This document shows, piece by piece, positions 33,416-40,305 of a stretch of DNA of 64,000 bases; the first letter of the stretch is position 1, and each line of letters opens with the position of its first letter. The notes below the pieces were generated by a model. The model was not told the origin of the DNA. It was given only the letters and a program-made list of their open reading frames with translations, and searched no databases. The DNA comes from an uncultured Ruminococcus sp. (GTDB lineage: Bacteria; Bacillota; Clostridia; Oscillospirales; Ruminococcaceae): contig NZ_CALDMP010000098.1 of NCBI RefSeq assembly GCF_937915125.1, positions 79,306 to 143,305 of the forward strand, written 5' to 3'. A program made the translations under genes and the position numbers.

Positions 33416-35572
33416 TTACGCCGACTCATGTCCCTCTTCCACCAGAGCAAAGTCCACATTCCCGCTGTTCACGTCAATCTTCGTGCACTGTACCCGGACA
33501 GTATCGCCCAGACGATAGCACGCAGTGCCCTGTTCTTCCCGGAAGGCAATGCTGTCATCATTAATCCAGTCGCTCTCCGGCAGAGAAGCCACATGCACCA
33601 ATCCCTCAACGGTGTTGGGCAGTGCCACATAAAAGCCGAAATCCGTCACGCCGGCAACGATGCCATCAAAGACCTCGCCCAGATGCTGCTGCATATACTC
33701 CGCCTTGTAGCAATCGTCGCAGTCACGCTCAATGGTAATAGCACGGACTTCCGTGTCGCTGGACTGAGCAGATGCCTGTACCACAAATGCCCCATAGCGT
33801 TCCTGAATTGCTTCGGCATCGGGATTCTCGCAGTAGCTGCTGAGGATACGGTGGATAGCAAGGTCAGGATACCGGCGAATGGGAGAGGTGAAATGAGCAT
33901 AGTCCTTCAGCGCCAGACCAAAGTGTCCGATGGGCTCCGGCGCATAGGCTGCCTTTGCCATGGAACGCAGCACCATGACATTCAGTACCGGATACAGCTC
34001 TGTCCCCCGTGCGCCGTCCAGGATCTGTGCCAGATGTGCCGGTTTAACGTCGGTGAATACCGGAACCTCTACGCCCAGACGCAGGAGAATTTTCTCCAGA
34101 TTCTCGATCTTTTCCGCATTGGGCTTGTCGTGGACACGATAGACAAAGGGCAGGTTCTTTTCCCGTGCCATTTTTGCCGCAGCCTCGTTTGCCAGAAGCA
34201 TCATTTCCTCAATGACGCATTCGCTCTTGCCGCGTTCCCGTGCCACAACATCTACGCAGACGCCTTCTTCGTTCATGATAAGCTTTCCCTCGGCAGTTTC
34301 CAGCTCCGGTGCACCACGCAGCTTGCGTTCCCGGAGACGGATATCGCACAGCTCATCCATGAGGGGAATCATGTGCACAACGTCCTGATACTTGTCAAGC
34401 AGCTCCGGCGAAGCCGTGCCGTCCAGAATCTCATTGACTTCGCTGTAAACGCCCTTGACTGCCGAACGGATGACCGTCTTGCGGAAATCATACTTCACAA
34501 TCTCGCCCTTTTTGTCCAATTCCATAAGAGCAGAAAAGGCAAGGCGATCCTCACAAGGGTTCAGGGAGCAAATGCCGTTGGACAGGCTCTTGGGCAGCAT
34601 GGGAATGACGTGGTCAGCGTAGTAAATACTGGTGCCCCGGCGCAGTGCCTCCTCGTCCAGCGGTGTTTTCGGGCGGACATAGTGGGAGACATCGGCAATA
34701 TGCACCCCCAGTTTGTAGCCTGTCTCCGTTTTTTCCAGAGAGACTGCATCGTCCAGGTCTTTGGAGTGGGCACTGTCAATGGTGAAAATCGGCGTATCAC
34801 GCAGATCCAGGCGCTTTTTGTATTCCTCTTCCGGAATGGGTGCATTTGCAAGGGTATCCGCCTGCTGTACCACTTCTTCCGGGAATTCCTCCGTCACACC
34901 GTGGAGCGCCACCATAGCCTGTGCACAAACGCTGGCACGTGTGGAAGTACCGAAGCTGAACACGATCTTCACCTTGTGTTCCGCATGGCGCTGTCCACGA
35001 TAGACTACCTCTGCCAGAACCTTTTCCCCTTCGTTGTACAGCACGCTGTCCTTGCGCTGAATCTGGATGGGCGTCTTGGACATAGTGTCCGCCCGGAACA
35101 TCAGCCTGCCGTCCTCGTTGACGATAACGCCGGTGAGACGGTTGTCCGCTTCTTCCAGAATGGCAAGGACTTCGCCCTCAGGCTTGCCGCTCCGGGAGGG
35201 AATATTGCCGATGAGTACCCGATCTTTCGTCATCGCACCCTGTAAGAATTTTCCGGGGATGAATACATCCATTGCCCCCTCTTCTTCCGGCCGTGCGAAA
35301 CCGAAGGTACGGCTCAGACGGACGATGGTTGCCGGGTAATAGCCCATATTGGCAGAGGAAACATAGCCCCGGCGGCGTTCGCAGATAGCACCCTCATGAC
35401 GCAGTTCATCCACTGCCTTGCGGAAGTTTGCAGCACCGCCCCGATTTGTGCGGCACTTTGTGGCAAGCTCCCGGTCACTCAGGGGTGTCCGTCCGTTTTT
35501 CTTCAGAATAGTCATGATCTTCTTGCGGTAGCTTTCGACGCTCTCTGCGCCGCCCAATTGCGTGTTTGCCAT
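33416..35572 (-). CDS. rnr: Ribonuclease R
   Basis: 718 residues. Order: N-terminal winged-helix (MTILKKNGRTPLSDRELA), cold-shock domains, RNB catalytic domain with IDSAHSKDLDDAVSLEK carrying the metal-binding Asp residues, and a C-terminal S1 domain (GEVFDGIVAGVTDFGFYVAL). The basic tail of many homologues is missing. Degrades structured RNA 3' to 5'. AAAGGAGCCATTGT precedes MANTQLGG. It follows secG as in the common secG-rnr-smpB order, but no smpB is downstream; a repeat element separates it from secG. Confidence 0.95.
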   Translation of the reverse strand: MANTQLGGAESVESYRKKIMTILKKNGRTPLSDRELATKCRTNRGGAANFRKAVDELRHEGAICERRRGYVSSANMGYYPATIVRLSRTFGFARPEEEGAMDVFIPGKFLQGAMTKDRVLIGNIPSRSGKPEGEVLAILEEADNRLTGVIVNEDGRLMFRADTMSKTPIQIQRKDSVLYNEGEKVLAEVVYRGQRHAEHKVKIVFSFGTSTRASVCAQAMVALHGVTEEFPEEVVQQADTLANAPIPEEEYKKRLDLRDTPIFTIDSAHSKDLDDAVSLEKTETGYKLGVHIADVSHYVRPKTPLDEEALRRGTSIYYADHVIPMLPKSLSNGICSLNPCEDRLAFSALMELDKKGEIVKYDFRKTVIRSAVKGVYSEVNEILDGTASPELLDKYQDVVHMIPLMDELCDIRLRERKLRGAPELETAEGKLIMNEEGVCVDVVARERGKSECVIEEMMLLANEAAAKMAREKNLPFVYRVHDKPNAEKIENLEKILLRLGVEVPVFTDVKPAHLAQILDGARGTELYPVLNVMVLRSMAKAAYAPEPIGHFGLALKDYAHFTSPIRRYPDLAIHRILSSYCENPDAEAIQERYGAFVVQASAQSSDTEVRAITIERDCDDCYKAEYMQQHLGEVFDGIVAGVTDFGFYVALPNTVEGLVHVASLPESDWINDDSIAFREEQGTACYRLGDTVRVQCTKIDVNSGNVDFALVEEGHESA

Positions 35573-35658
35573 ACAATGGCTCCTTTCTCCTGCCGCCCAT
35601 TGCGGCAGATCTCTTTTTCTCAAGCTTTACTTTATCAGGAAATCTTTGTTTGTGGACA

Positions 35659-35789
35659 ACCCCTCCACCATTGCTGCGCAATGGTCCCCCTCCCCTTTCA
35701 GGGGAGGCTGGAATGTTCAGTTTTGGTAAAGTTTACAACAATGTCTCCCCTGAAAGGGGAGGGGGACCGCCGATAGGCGGTGGAGGGGT
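35659..35789. repeat. CCCCTC/GAGGGG palindromic element, copy 5 (variant, 131 bp)
   Basis: ACCCCTCCACC...GGTGGAGGGGT with a different middle (GGCTGGAATGTTCAG...). Lies in the 334-bp gap between secG and rnr. Confidence 0.82.
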
Positions 35790-35828
35790 ATTAACCAGCA
35801 AACAAAAATCACGCAGTCCATCATACAC

Positions 35829-35892
35829 AAAAAAACATCCTGCGCCTCAGCAACCTTCCCGACAATCCGGGAAAACACCGAAGCACAGGACG
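35829..35892 (-). terminator. Terminator after secG
   Basis: Long branched hairpin: TCCTGTGC / GCGCAGGA outer stem, TTCCCG / CGGGAA inner stem, then TTTTTTT. Confidence 0.85.
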
Positions 35893-35906
35893 AAGAGCCG
35901 CCTCGT

Positions 35907-36164
35907 TTACTTGGTGAGCAGCGGCATCACAATATCCATAAACAAAATCAGAACAAAGAATGCAACGGAACAAACGAATGTGATCTTCTTCAGACGTGCT
36001 TCCTTTGTGCGACCACGGTTTTTGTCATAGAACGAATCGTTGCTTGCACCGGTCAGTGCAGCAGTGGCGTTCTGGGGCTTCTGCTCCTGCATCATGCAGA
36101 TGATGATGAGGACAATGCTGATCGCCAGGACAACAGCACCCAGGATAATTTCCAATGCGCTCAT
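35907..36164 (-). CDS. secG: Protein-export membrane protein SecG
   Basis: 85 residues with two membrane helices (about 3-24 and 62-82) and the conserved MMQEQKPQNATAALTGASND loop; typical SecG. Part of the SecYEG translocon. GGAGGAGGGATTCC precedes ATG at 36164. Own promoter and terminator; followed by rnr. Confidence 0.93.
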   Translation of the reverse strand: MSALEIILGAVVLAISIVLIIICMMQEQKPQNATAALTGASNDSFYDKNRGRTKEARLKKITFVCSVAFFVLILFMDIVMPLLTK

Positions 36165-36223
36165 GGAATCCCTCCTCCCGTCGTTTTTCATGCAGTTTTC
36201 TGCAAGTTATCAATATTTATAAT

Positions 36224-36252
36224 ATTATACCACGTTTCCCAGAAGATTGCAA
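36224..36252 (-). promoter_or_regulatory. secG promoter
   Basis: TTGCAA (36247-36252), 17 bp, TATAAT (36224-36229). Confidence 0.87.
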
Positions 36253-36404
36253 GGGATTTTTCTCGGAAATTTAGACAAAGAAATCCTGTACAAACTGGTG
36301 ATTTTTTATGAATTCGCCGCATAGAATGAGTTGCGTAAGAAAAATGCAAGTGTGATTTTGAACGAGAAAACAAGAATTGATACACCAGGGAGGCAAATAC
36401 CATT

Positions 36405-36692
36405 ATGATGAAGAAAGACCTGCCGGCACCCACCGGGCATCACAATCTGATCCTGGAGGATCGGTCGAAGCTGACGCTGACGGGGGTGACAGATGTGGAC
36501 TGCTTTGACGAGCGCATGATCAACCTGTTCACCAGCCTGGGGGAACTGACCATCAAGGGGCGCAATCTGCACATCAATGATGTGAGCGTAGAAAGCGGCG
36601 ACATGACCATTACCGGGGACATCTGGCTGCTGCAATACGGGGAAAAAGACCGCCGGGGTCCCTTGTCCCTGCTGGGGAAGCTGTTCCGATGA
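36405..36692 (+). CDS. yabP: Sporulation protein YabP
   Basis: 95 residues matching the YabP/YqfC family: HHNLILEDRSKLTLTGVTDV, FDERMINLFTSLGELTIKG and GDMTITGDIWLLQYG. In Bacillus it is needed for spore cortex formation in the mother cell. GGGAGG precedes ATGATG. Overlaps yabQ by 4 bp. No clear SigE-type promoter could be read upstream. Confidence 0.9.
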   Translation: MMKKDLPAPTGHHNLILEDRSKLTLTGVTDVDCFDERMINLFTSLGELTIKGRNLHINDVSVESGDMTITGDIWLLQYGEKDRRGPLSLLGKLFR

Positions 36693-37282
36693 TGGAACTG
36701 GAAACCTTTTTCACCGTACCGGAACAGACAAGGCTGCTGATCTTCGCCGTGCTGCTGGGGATCCCCCTGGGCTTCTGCTTCGATATCCTGCGCACCCTGC
36801 GTGTACTGGTGCCCCACGGAAAGCTTGCCACGGCGCTGGAGGATATTGTCTTTCTGCTGCTCTGGGGTGCGGCGCTCCTCTGCTTTTCCACTGTTCTGGC
36901 ACGGGGTGAGCTGCGGGGATATTATGTCATGGGGAGTGCGCTGGGCTTTTTGCTGTACCGCTGCACCCTGGGATGCGTGACAGTTCCCCTGCTGCGGCGG
37001 ATCCTGGGTAGCATAGGACGTCTTCTGCGCTGGCTGACGGTACCCCTTTTCCACGGCATTGTGCGGATTTACGGTGGTTTGAAAGAGAATTTTGGACATT
37101 TCGCCAAACTTTCGGAAAAAGCTTCTTTTTTTTCGCATTTGCCCTTGATTGGAGACGGAAAAATGTTGTATAATAAAACAGACAGATCAGAACAGGAGGC
37201 GGCAAAACGATGGCGAAGGCAGAACAGAAGGAAAAGAAACAGTCACGCTGGGTCTTCCGGGTCATCAGCCGGACAGCAGTAA
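36689..37282 (+). CDS. yabQ: Sporulation membrane protein YabQ
   Basis: 197 residues with four to five membrane helices in the first 110 residues (TRLLIFAVLLGIPLGFCFDI, IVFLLLWGAALLCFSTVL) and a basic C-terminal tail. YabQ works with YabP in cortex assembly. Its last 24 codons overlap the start of divIC by 73 nt in another frame. Confidence 0.87.
   Translation: MMELETFFTVPEQTRLLIFAVLLGIPLGFCFDILRTLRVLVPHGKLATALEDIVFLLLWGAALLCFSTVLARGELRGYYVMGSALGFLLYRCTLGCVTVPLLRRILGSIGRLLRWLTVPLFHGIVRIYGGLKENFGHFAKLSEKASFFSHLPLIGDGKMLYNKTDRSEQEAAKRWRRQNRRKRNSHAGSSGSSAGQQ
37145..37174 (+). promoter_or_regulatory. Promoter of divIC inside yabQ
   Basis: TTGATT (37145-37150), 18 bp, TATAAT (37169-37174). Lets divIC and yabR be made in vegetative cells independently of sporulation genes. 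Confidence 0.75.
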
Positions 37283-37521
37283 TTGCGGCGATCGTGGGAT
37301 GCACCGTCAGTGTGGTTTCCATCCAGTCCAGCATTGCGGAGAAAAAGACAGAGCTTGCGCAGGTACAGAAGCAGATCGACAACCTCACCGCAGAAAACGA
37401 GGATCTGGAACGGATCCTTGACAGCGGCGATATCGACAGCTATATGGAACGGCTTGCAAGAGAAGAGTACAACTATGCATATCCGGATGAATTCCGGTTC
37501 TATGACACATCAAGAAACTGA
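37210..37521 (+). CDS. divIC: Septum formation initiator DivIC/FtsB-type
   Basis: 103 residues: basic N-terminus, one membrane helix (about 18-37, ISRTAVIAAIVGCTVSVVSI), a coiled coil (EKKTELAQVQKQIDNLTAEN) and the conserved ARxEYNYAYPDEFRFYD end. Bitopic divisome protein partnering FtsL and DivIB. AGGAGG sits 10 bases before ATG. Confidence 0.92.
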   Translation: MAKAEQKEKKQSRWVFRVISRTAVIAAIVGCTVSVVSIQSSIAEKKTELAQVQKQIDNLTAENEDLERILDSGDIDSYMERLAREEYNYAYPDEFRFYDTSRN

Positions 37522-37555
37522 GAAGCAACGAGAAGAGAAAGGGTTACGGAGTTAC

Positions 37556-38026
37556 ATGCAGGTCGAAATCGGTAAAATTTATGAGGGCACAATCAAAAAT
37601 ATCACAAAGTACGGCACCTTTGTGGATATCCACAATCCAGAGGGAGAGCGTCTGATGGGCATGGTGCACATCTCGGAGATCTCCCGCAGTTATGTCAACG
37701 AGATCCGGGATTTCGTGACAGAGGGACAGCAGGTGCGTGTGAAGGTCATCGGCATCAATCCCCAGGGGAAGATCAGTCTGTCCATGAAGCAGGTGGAGGA
37801 TGCACCGGATGCCGGAAATCGCCGTGCACCCCGTCCGCCACGTCCGGAGGGACAGCGCCAGGCACCACGCCGCAGCAAACCCAATGTCTGGGAGCCCAAG
37901 AAAAAGCCCGAACCTACCGAGCTGACCTTTGAGGATATGCTCTCCCGGTTCAAGCAGAACAGCGAAGAGCGTATGTGCGACATCAAGCGCAATACCGAAC
38001 GGAAAAACCGTTCCAGAAGAAAGTGA
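37556..38026 (+). CDS. yabR: S1 RNA-binding domain protein YabR
   Basis: 156 residues. S1 domain at 1-75 (MQVEIGKIYEGTIKNITKYG, GMVHISEIS, GKISLSMKQ), then a Pro/Arg-rich basic linker and a short helical tail. Same position after divIC as Bacillus yabR. GGAG lies close to ATG; the frame extends further upstream into divIC but without a start signal. Confidence 0.9.
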   Translation: MQVEIGKIYEGTIKNITKYGTFVDIHNPEGERLMGMVHISEISRSYVNEIRDFVTEGQQVRVKVIGINPQGKISLSMKQVEDAPDAGNRRAPRPPRPEGQRQAPRRSKPNVWEPKKKPEPTELTFEDMLSRFKQNSEERMCDIKRNTERKNRSRRK

Positions 38027-38030
38027 GCAT

Positions 38031-38061
38031 AAAAAGCAGTTCCCGAAAAGGGGCTGTTTTT
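38031..38061 (+). terminator. Terminator after yabR
   Basis: AGCAG.TCCC GAAA GGGGCTGTTTTT hairpin. Confidence 0.85.
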
Positions 38062-38081
38062 CGCATTTCCCGGCATATCCA

Positions 38082-38242
38082 ACACGGAAATCAATTTTAT
38101 GTTTCAATCCAATCACCCCTCCACCATTGCTGCGCAATGGTCCCCCTCCCCTTTCAGGAGAGGCAGCTAAGGCTCCCCTGAAAGGGGAGCTGGCACGGCG
38201 CAGCCGTGACTGAGGGGTTCTTTCTTATAAAAATGATTTCCG
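38082..38242. repeat. Nested repeat: CCCCTC/GAGGGG copy 6 (38115-38218) with outer AAATCAATTTTAT arms
   Basis: Left arm ACACGGAAATCAATTTTAT (38082-38100); the right arm ATAAAAATGATTTCCGT (38227-38242) is slightly decayed. Same architecture as the copies at 24494 and 52282. Confidence 0.82.
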
Positions 38243-38262
38243 TATATATCCCAAAATGCTGC

Positions 38263-38291
38263 TTGACAAATGTATCACAGCATAGTATAAT
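38263..38291 (+). promoter_or_regulatory. Antisense RNA promoter, unit 1
   Basis: TTGACA (38263-38268), 17 bp, TATAAT (38286-38291), firing toward the small ORF on the opposite strand. Confidence 0.85.
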
Positions 38292-38297
38292 AAAAGA

Positions 38298-38390
38298 AAG
38301 AGAGCATACCGAAAGGCGGTCGCTCCCAATTTGAAATGATTATAGAAATAACCGTCTCATGTTTGGTCGCACAGGGCGGTTATTTCCGTT
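38298..38390 (+). ncRNA. Putative antitoxin RNA, unit 1
   Basis: From the promoter at 38263 to the bidirectional terminator at 38346-38385, about 90 nt. Its 5' end folds as GAGC.ACCG...CGGT.GCTC. It would be complementary to the 3' end of the toxin mRNA. Inferred from promoter, terminator and orientation only. Confidence 0.6.
38346..38385. terminator. Bidirectional terminator, unit 1
   Basis: AAATAACCG / CGGTTATTT stem shared by the convergent RNAs; the toxin stop codon is in its edge. Confidence 0.75.
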
Positions 38391-38463
38391 TATTGCTATT
38401 TTGCAAAACCAAAATGATATCGCAAACAACAGAAATCAAAGTCAAAAACTCGATCCATGTCAT
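38380..38463 (-). CDS. 27-residue hydrophobic peptide, putative type I toxin, copy 1
   Basis: 27 residues beginning MTWIEFLTLISVVCDIILVL and ending NSNKRK: one membrane-spanning stretch with a positively charged end, as in TxpA/BsrG, Fst and holin-like type I toxins. GGAAGGGAG lies upstream, a TTGACT-17-TATAAT promoter precedes it, and a convergent promoter reads into it from the other side. Protein identical in copy 2, 321 bp away. Too short for usual gene finders. Confidence 0.7.
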   Translation of the reverse strand: MTWIEFLTLISVVCDIILVLQNSNKRK

Positions 38464-38538
38464 AGCAATCACTCCCTTCCGGGAGCCTGGATTGACCGCC
38501 GAACGAATATGTACCCGCTTCGGTATGCTCATGTTCTC

Positions 38539-38567
38539 ATTATACTGCATTTTTCATGGAAAGTCAA
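38539..38567 (-). promoter_or_regulatory. Toxin promoter, unit 1
   Basis: TTGACT (38562-38567), 17 bp, TATAAT (38539-38544). The 76-nt leader starts with GAGCATACCGAA, the same bases that open the antisense RNA. Confidence 0.85.
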
Positions 38568-38585
38568 TCATTTCAAAAATGCCGC

Positions 38586-38614
38586 TTGACAAATGCACCC
38601 CGGCATAGTATAAT
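38586..38614 (+). promoter_or_regulatory. Antisense RNA promoter, unit 2
   Basis: TTGACA (38586-38591), 17 bp, TATAAT (38609-38614). Confidence 0.85.
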
Positions 38615-38620
38615 AAAGGA

Positions 38621-38711
38621 AAGAGAGCATACCGAAAGGCAGTCGCTCCCAAAATAAGTCTATGCTATAGAAATAGCCGCCTTACTGGGGAGTCAGGCGG
38701 TTATTTCCGTT
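38621..38711 (+). ncRNA. Putative antitoxin RNA, unit 2
   Basis: Promoter at 38586, terminator stem at 38671-38706 (AAATAGCCGCCT / AGGCGGTTATTT). Differs from unit 1 mainly in the terminator loop and in the segment after CGCTCCC, which could give the two RNAs different target preference. Confidence 0.6.
38671..38706. terminator. Bidirectional terminator, unit 2
   Basis: AAATAGCCGCCT / AGGCGGTTATTT stem. Confidence 0.75.
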
Positions 38712-38784
38712 TATTGCTATTTTGCAAAACCAAAATGATATCGCAAACAACAGAAATCAAAGTCAAAAACTCGATCCATGTCAT
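38701..38784 (-). CDS. 27-residue hydrophobic peptide, putative type I toxin, copy 2
   Basis: Same 27-residue sequence as copy 1, same GGAAGGGAG site and leader. An in-frame extension to 38937 has no ribosome site and overlaps the toxin promoter, so the short form is preferred. Confidence 0.7.
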   Translation of the reverse strand: MTWIEFLTLISVVCDIILVLQNSNKRK

Positions 38785-38859
38785 AGCAATCACTCCCTTC
38801 CGGGAGCCTGGATTGACCGCCGAACGAATATGTACCCGCTTCGGTATGCTCATGTTCTC

Positions 38860-38888
38860 ATTATACTGCATTTTTCGTGGGATGTCAA
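38860..38888 (-). promoter_or_regulatory. Toxin promoter, unit 2
   Basis: TTGACA (38883-38888), 17 bp, TATAAT (38860-38865). Confidence 0.85.
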
Positions 38889-38916
38889 CATAATAACAAC
38901 ATCTATCACACGCAAA

Positions 38917-38950
38917 AGAGACCGTACGCAAACGCACGGTCTCTTATTTT
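38917..38950 (-). terminator. Terminator after LRR-dockerin gene C (bidirectional)
   Basis: AGAGACCGT / ACGGTCTCT stem with T-runs on both strands. Confidence 0.85.
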
Positions 38951-38970
38951 TTATCATATTGCAAGGTTTA

Positions 38971-39960
38971 TCAATCTGTGCACGGAAGCTTATCCACGAG
39001 ATGTACAAGAAATTGCAGCAAAACAACCGCATCATTTCCGCCAAGTGTGCCGTCTGCATCACAGTCGGCATTTTTCATGGCATCTTCATTCAGGGTAACA
39101 GAACCCGAAGCTGCCTTGGAAAGCAGGACAGCGTCCAGAATGGAAACCGTACCGTCCAGATCCACATCTCCATATAACACTGTGCCGGATGCATCTAACG
39201 GAATAAAGGTGAAGCCGTTTTCTTCCGCATACTGCTCCGCAGTAGAACCGGCATAGCCACGGATGGTCATGCCCTCAATGGGCGTCAGCGGTGCATCCAG
39301 TTCAAAGCCGTCATATCCCGTATAGCCCAATGCGGAATCCTCCAGCTGCACATCACGAGAGAGAATGGTCACATCCGTCAGACTGGAACAAGTACAGAAA
39401 GCCCACTCCCCGATGGTTTCCACCTGAGACGGAATTGTCAGGGTCTCCAGTTCTTCACAGCGGAGAAATGCCATATCCTCAATTGTTTTCAGAGATTCCG
39501 GCAAATACACCCGCCGCACTGTCATTTCCTCAAATACATTGAAACCGATGGTCTCTACACTGTCCCCTAGCAAGATCTTATCCACCTGCTTCAGCGGAAA
39601 TCCCCAGAAGGACATGTTTACTGCCGTCACACGATCGGAAAAGACCATTGCAGACACCGGTTCTGTCTCGTACAGGCGCTGCAGCATGGGTTCTGCTGCC
39701 TCAAGCGCTTCCCATGTGGCTTCATTCTGCCCCTGGGAAATATCCGTTCCGTCCACACGGCACTCGCCGTCCCGGAAGGTGATGGTAAACGCCGGGTCAT
39801 TGCTTGTCCATACCACCTGATCGTCTGTCATTTCCCATGTGCAGTTTTCGTTGAAAGTTCCGCTTACGGTTTCCCCGGCGGAAACCGGCATTCCCGCAGC
39901 CGTCCCCACAGCCAGCGTCAGCGCCGTACAAAGCGCCGCAATGCTTCTCTTTCTTTTCAT
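38971..39960 (-). CDS. Secreted LRR protein with a different class of dockerin (C)
   Basis: 329 residues. Signal peptide (KRKRSIAALCTALTLAVG...VSAG), a unique N-terminal region to about 120, five LRR_5-like repeats, and a dockerin of about 62 residues: GDVDLDGTVSILDAVLLSK and DCDADGTLGGNDAVVLL. This dockerin carries DAVLL in place of the DDAY...YAxxSVG pattern of the other five, so it may bind another cohesin. AAAGGATG precedes ATG at 39960. Confidence 0.88.
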   Translation of the reverse strand: MKRKRSIAALCTALTLAVGTAAGMPVSAGETVSGTFNENCTWEMTDDQVVWTSNDPAFTITFRDGECRVDGTDISQGQNEATWEALEAAEPMLQRLYETEPVSAMVFSDRVTAVNMSFWGFPLKQVDKILLGDSVETIGFNVFEEMTVRRVYLPESLKTIEDMAFLRCEELETLTIPSQVETIGEWAFCTCSSLTDVTILSRDVQLEDSALGYTGYDGFELDAPLTPIEGMTIRGYAGSTAEQYAEENGFTFIPLDASGTVLYGDVDLDGTVSILDAVLLSKAASGSVTLNEDAMKNADCDADGTLGGNDAVVLLQFLVHLVDKLPCTD

Positions 39961-40021
39961 TTGGATCATCCTTTCTTGTTTTTTTATATTTTGCAGAAAG
40001 ATCCATAATTTCTGCATATTT

Positions 40022-40050
40022 ATTATAGCATATTTTCCGTAAAATGTCAA
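40022..40050 (-). promoter_or_regulatory. Promoter of LRR-dockerin gene C
   Basis: TTGACA (40045-40050), 17 bp, TATAAT (40022-40027). Confidence 0.9.
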
Positions 40051-40086
40051 GAAAGTAAGAAAAGTCACTGCGATAATTGATGATAG

Positions 40087-40300
40087 GCGTAGGGTGGGAA
40101 CTTGCTCCCGCCGTTCCCGAAGGACCTAAGGAGAACCAATTGTAGGGGCGGATATTATCCGCCCGCCGTATTCTCCACAATCACATAAATTCGATACAAA
40201 TGTAGGGGCGAACAGTGTTCGCCCCGTTAAAAATCACGAAAAATTTGCACCGGATTCGTGCGGTTACGGAGAATACGGCGGCAGCAAGCCCACGCCCTGC
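40087..40300. repeat. GTAGGGGCG palindrome island
   Basis: GTAGGGTGGGAACTTGCTCCC, GTAGGGGCGGATATTATCCGC, GTAGGGGCGAACAGTGTTCGC and GGCGGCAGCAAGCCCACGCC units in the 345-bp gap between the carboxypeptidase gene and LRR gene C. No gene seen. Confidence 0.85.
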
Positions 40301-40305
40301 ATACC

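Noticed and set aside
33371..35245. 624-residue frame opposite rnr
   Set aside because: Antisense shadow of RNase R.
38336..38608. 90-residue plus-strand frame across the toxin unit
   Set aside because: Antisense to the 27-residue peptide gene, no ribosome site; the same DNA is explained better by the convergent RNA design.
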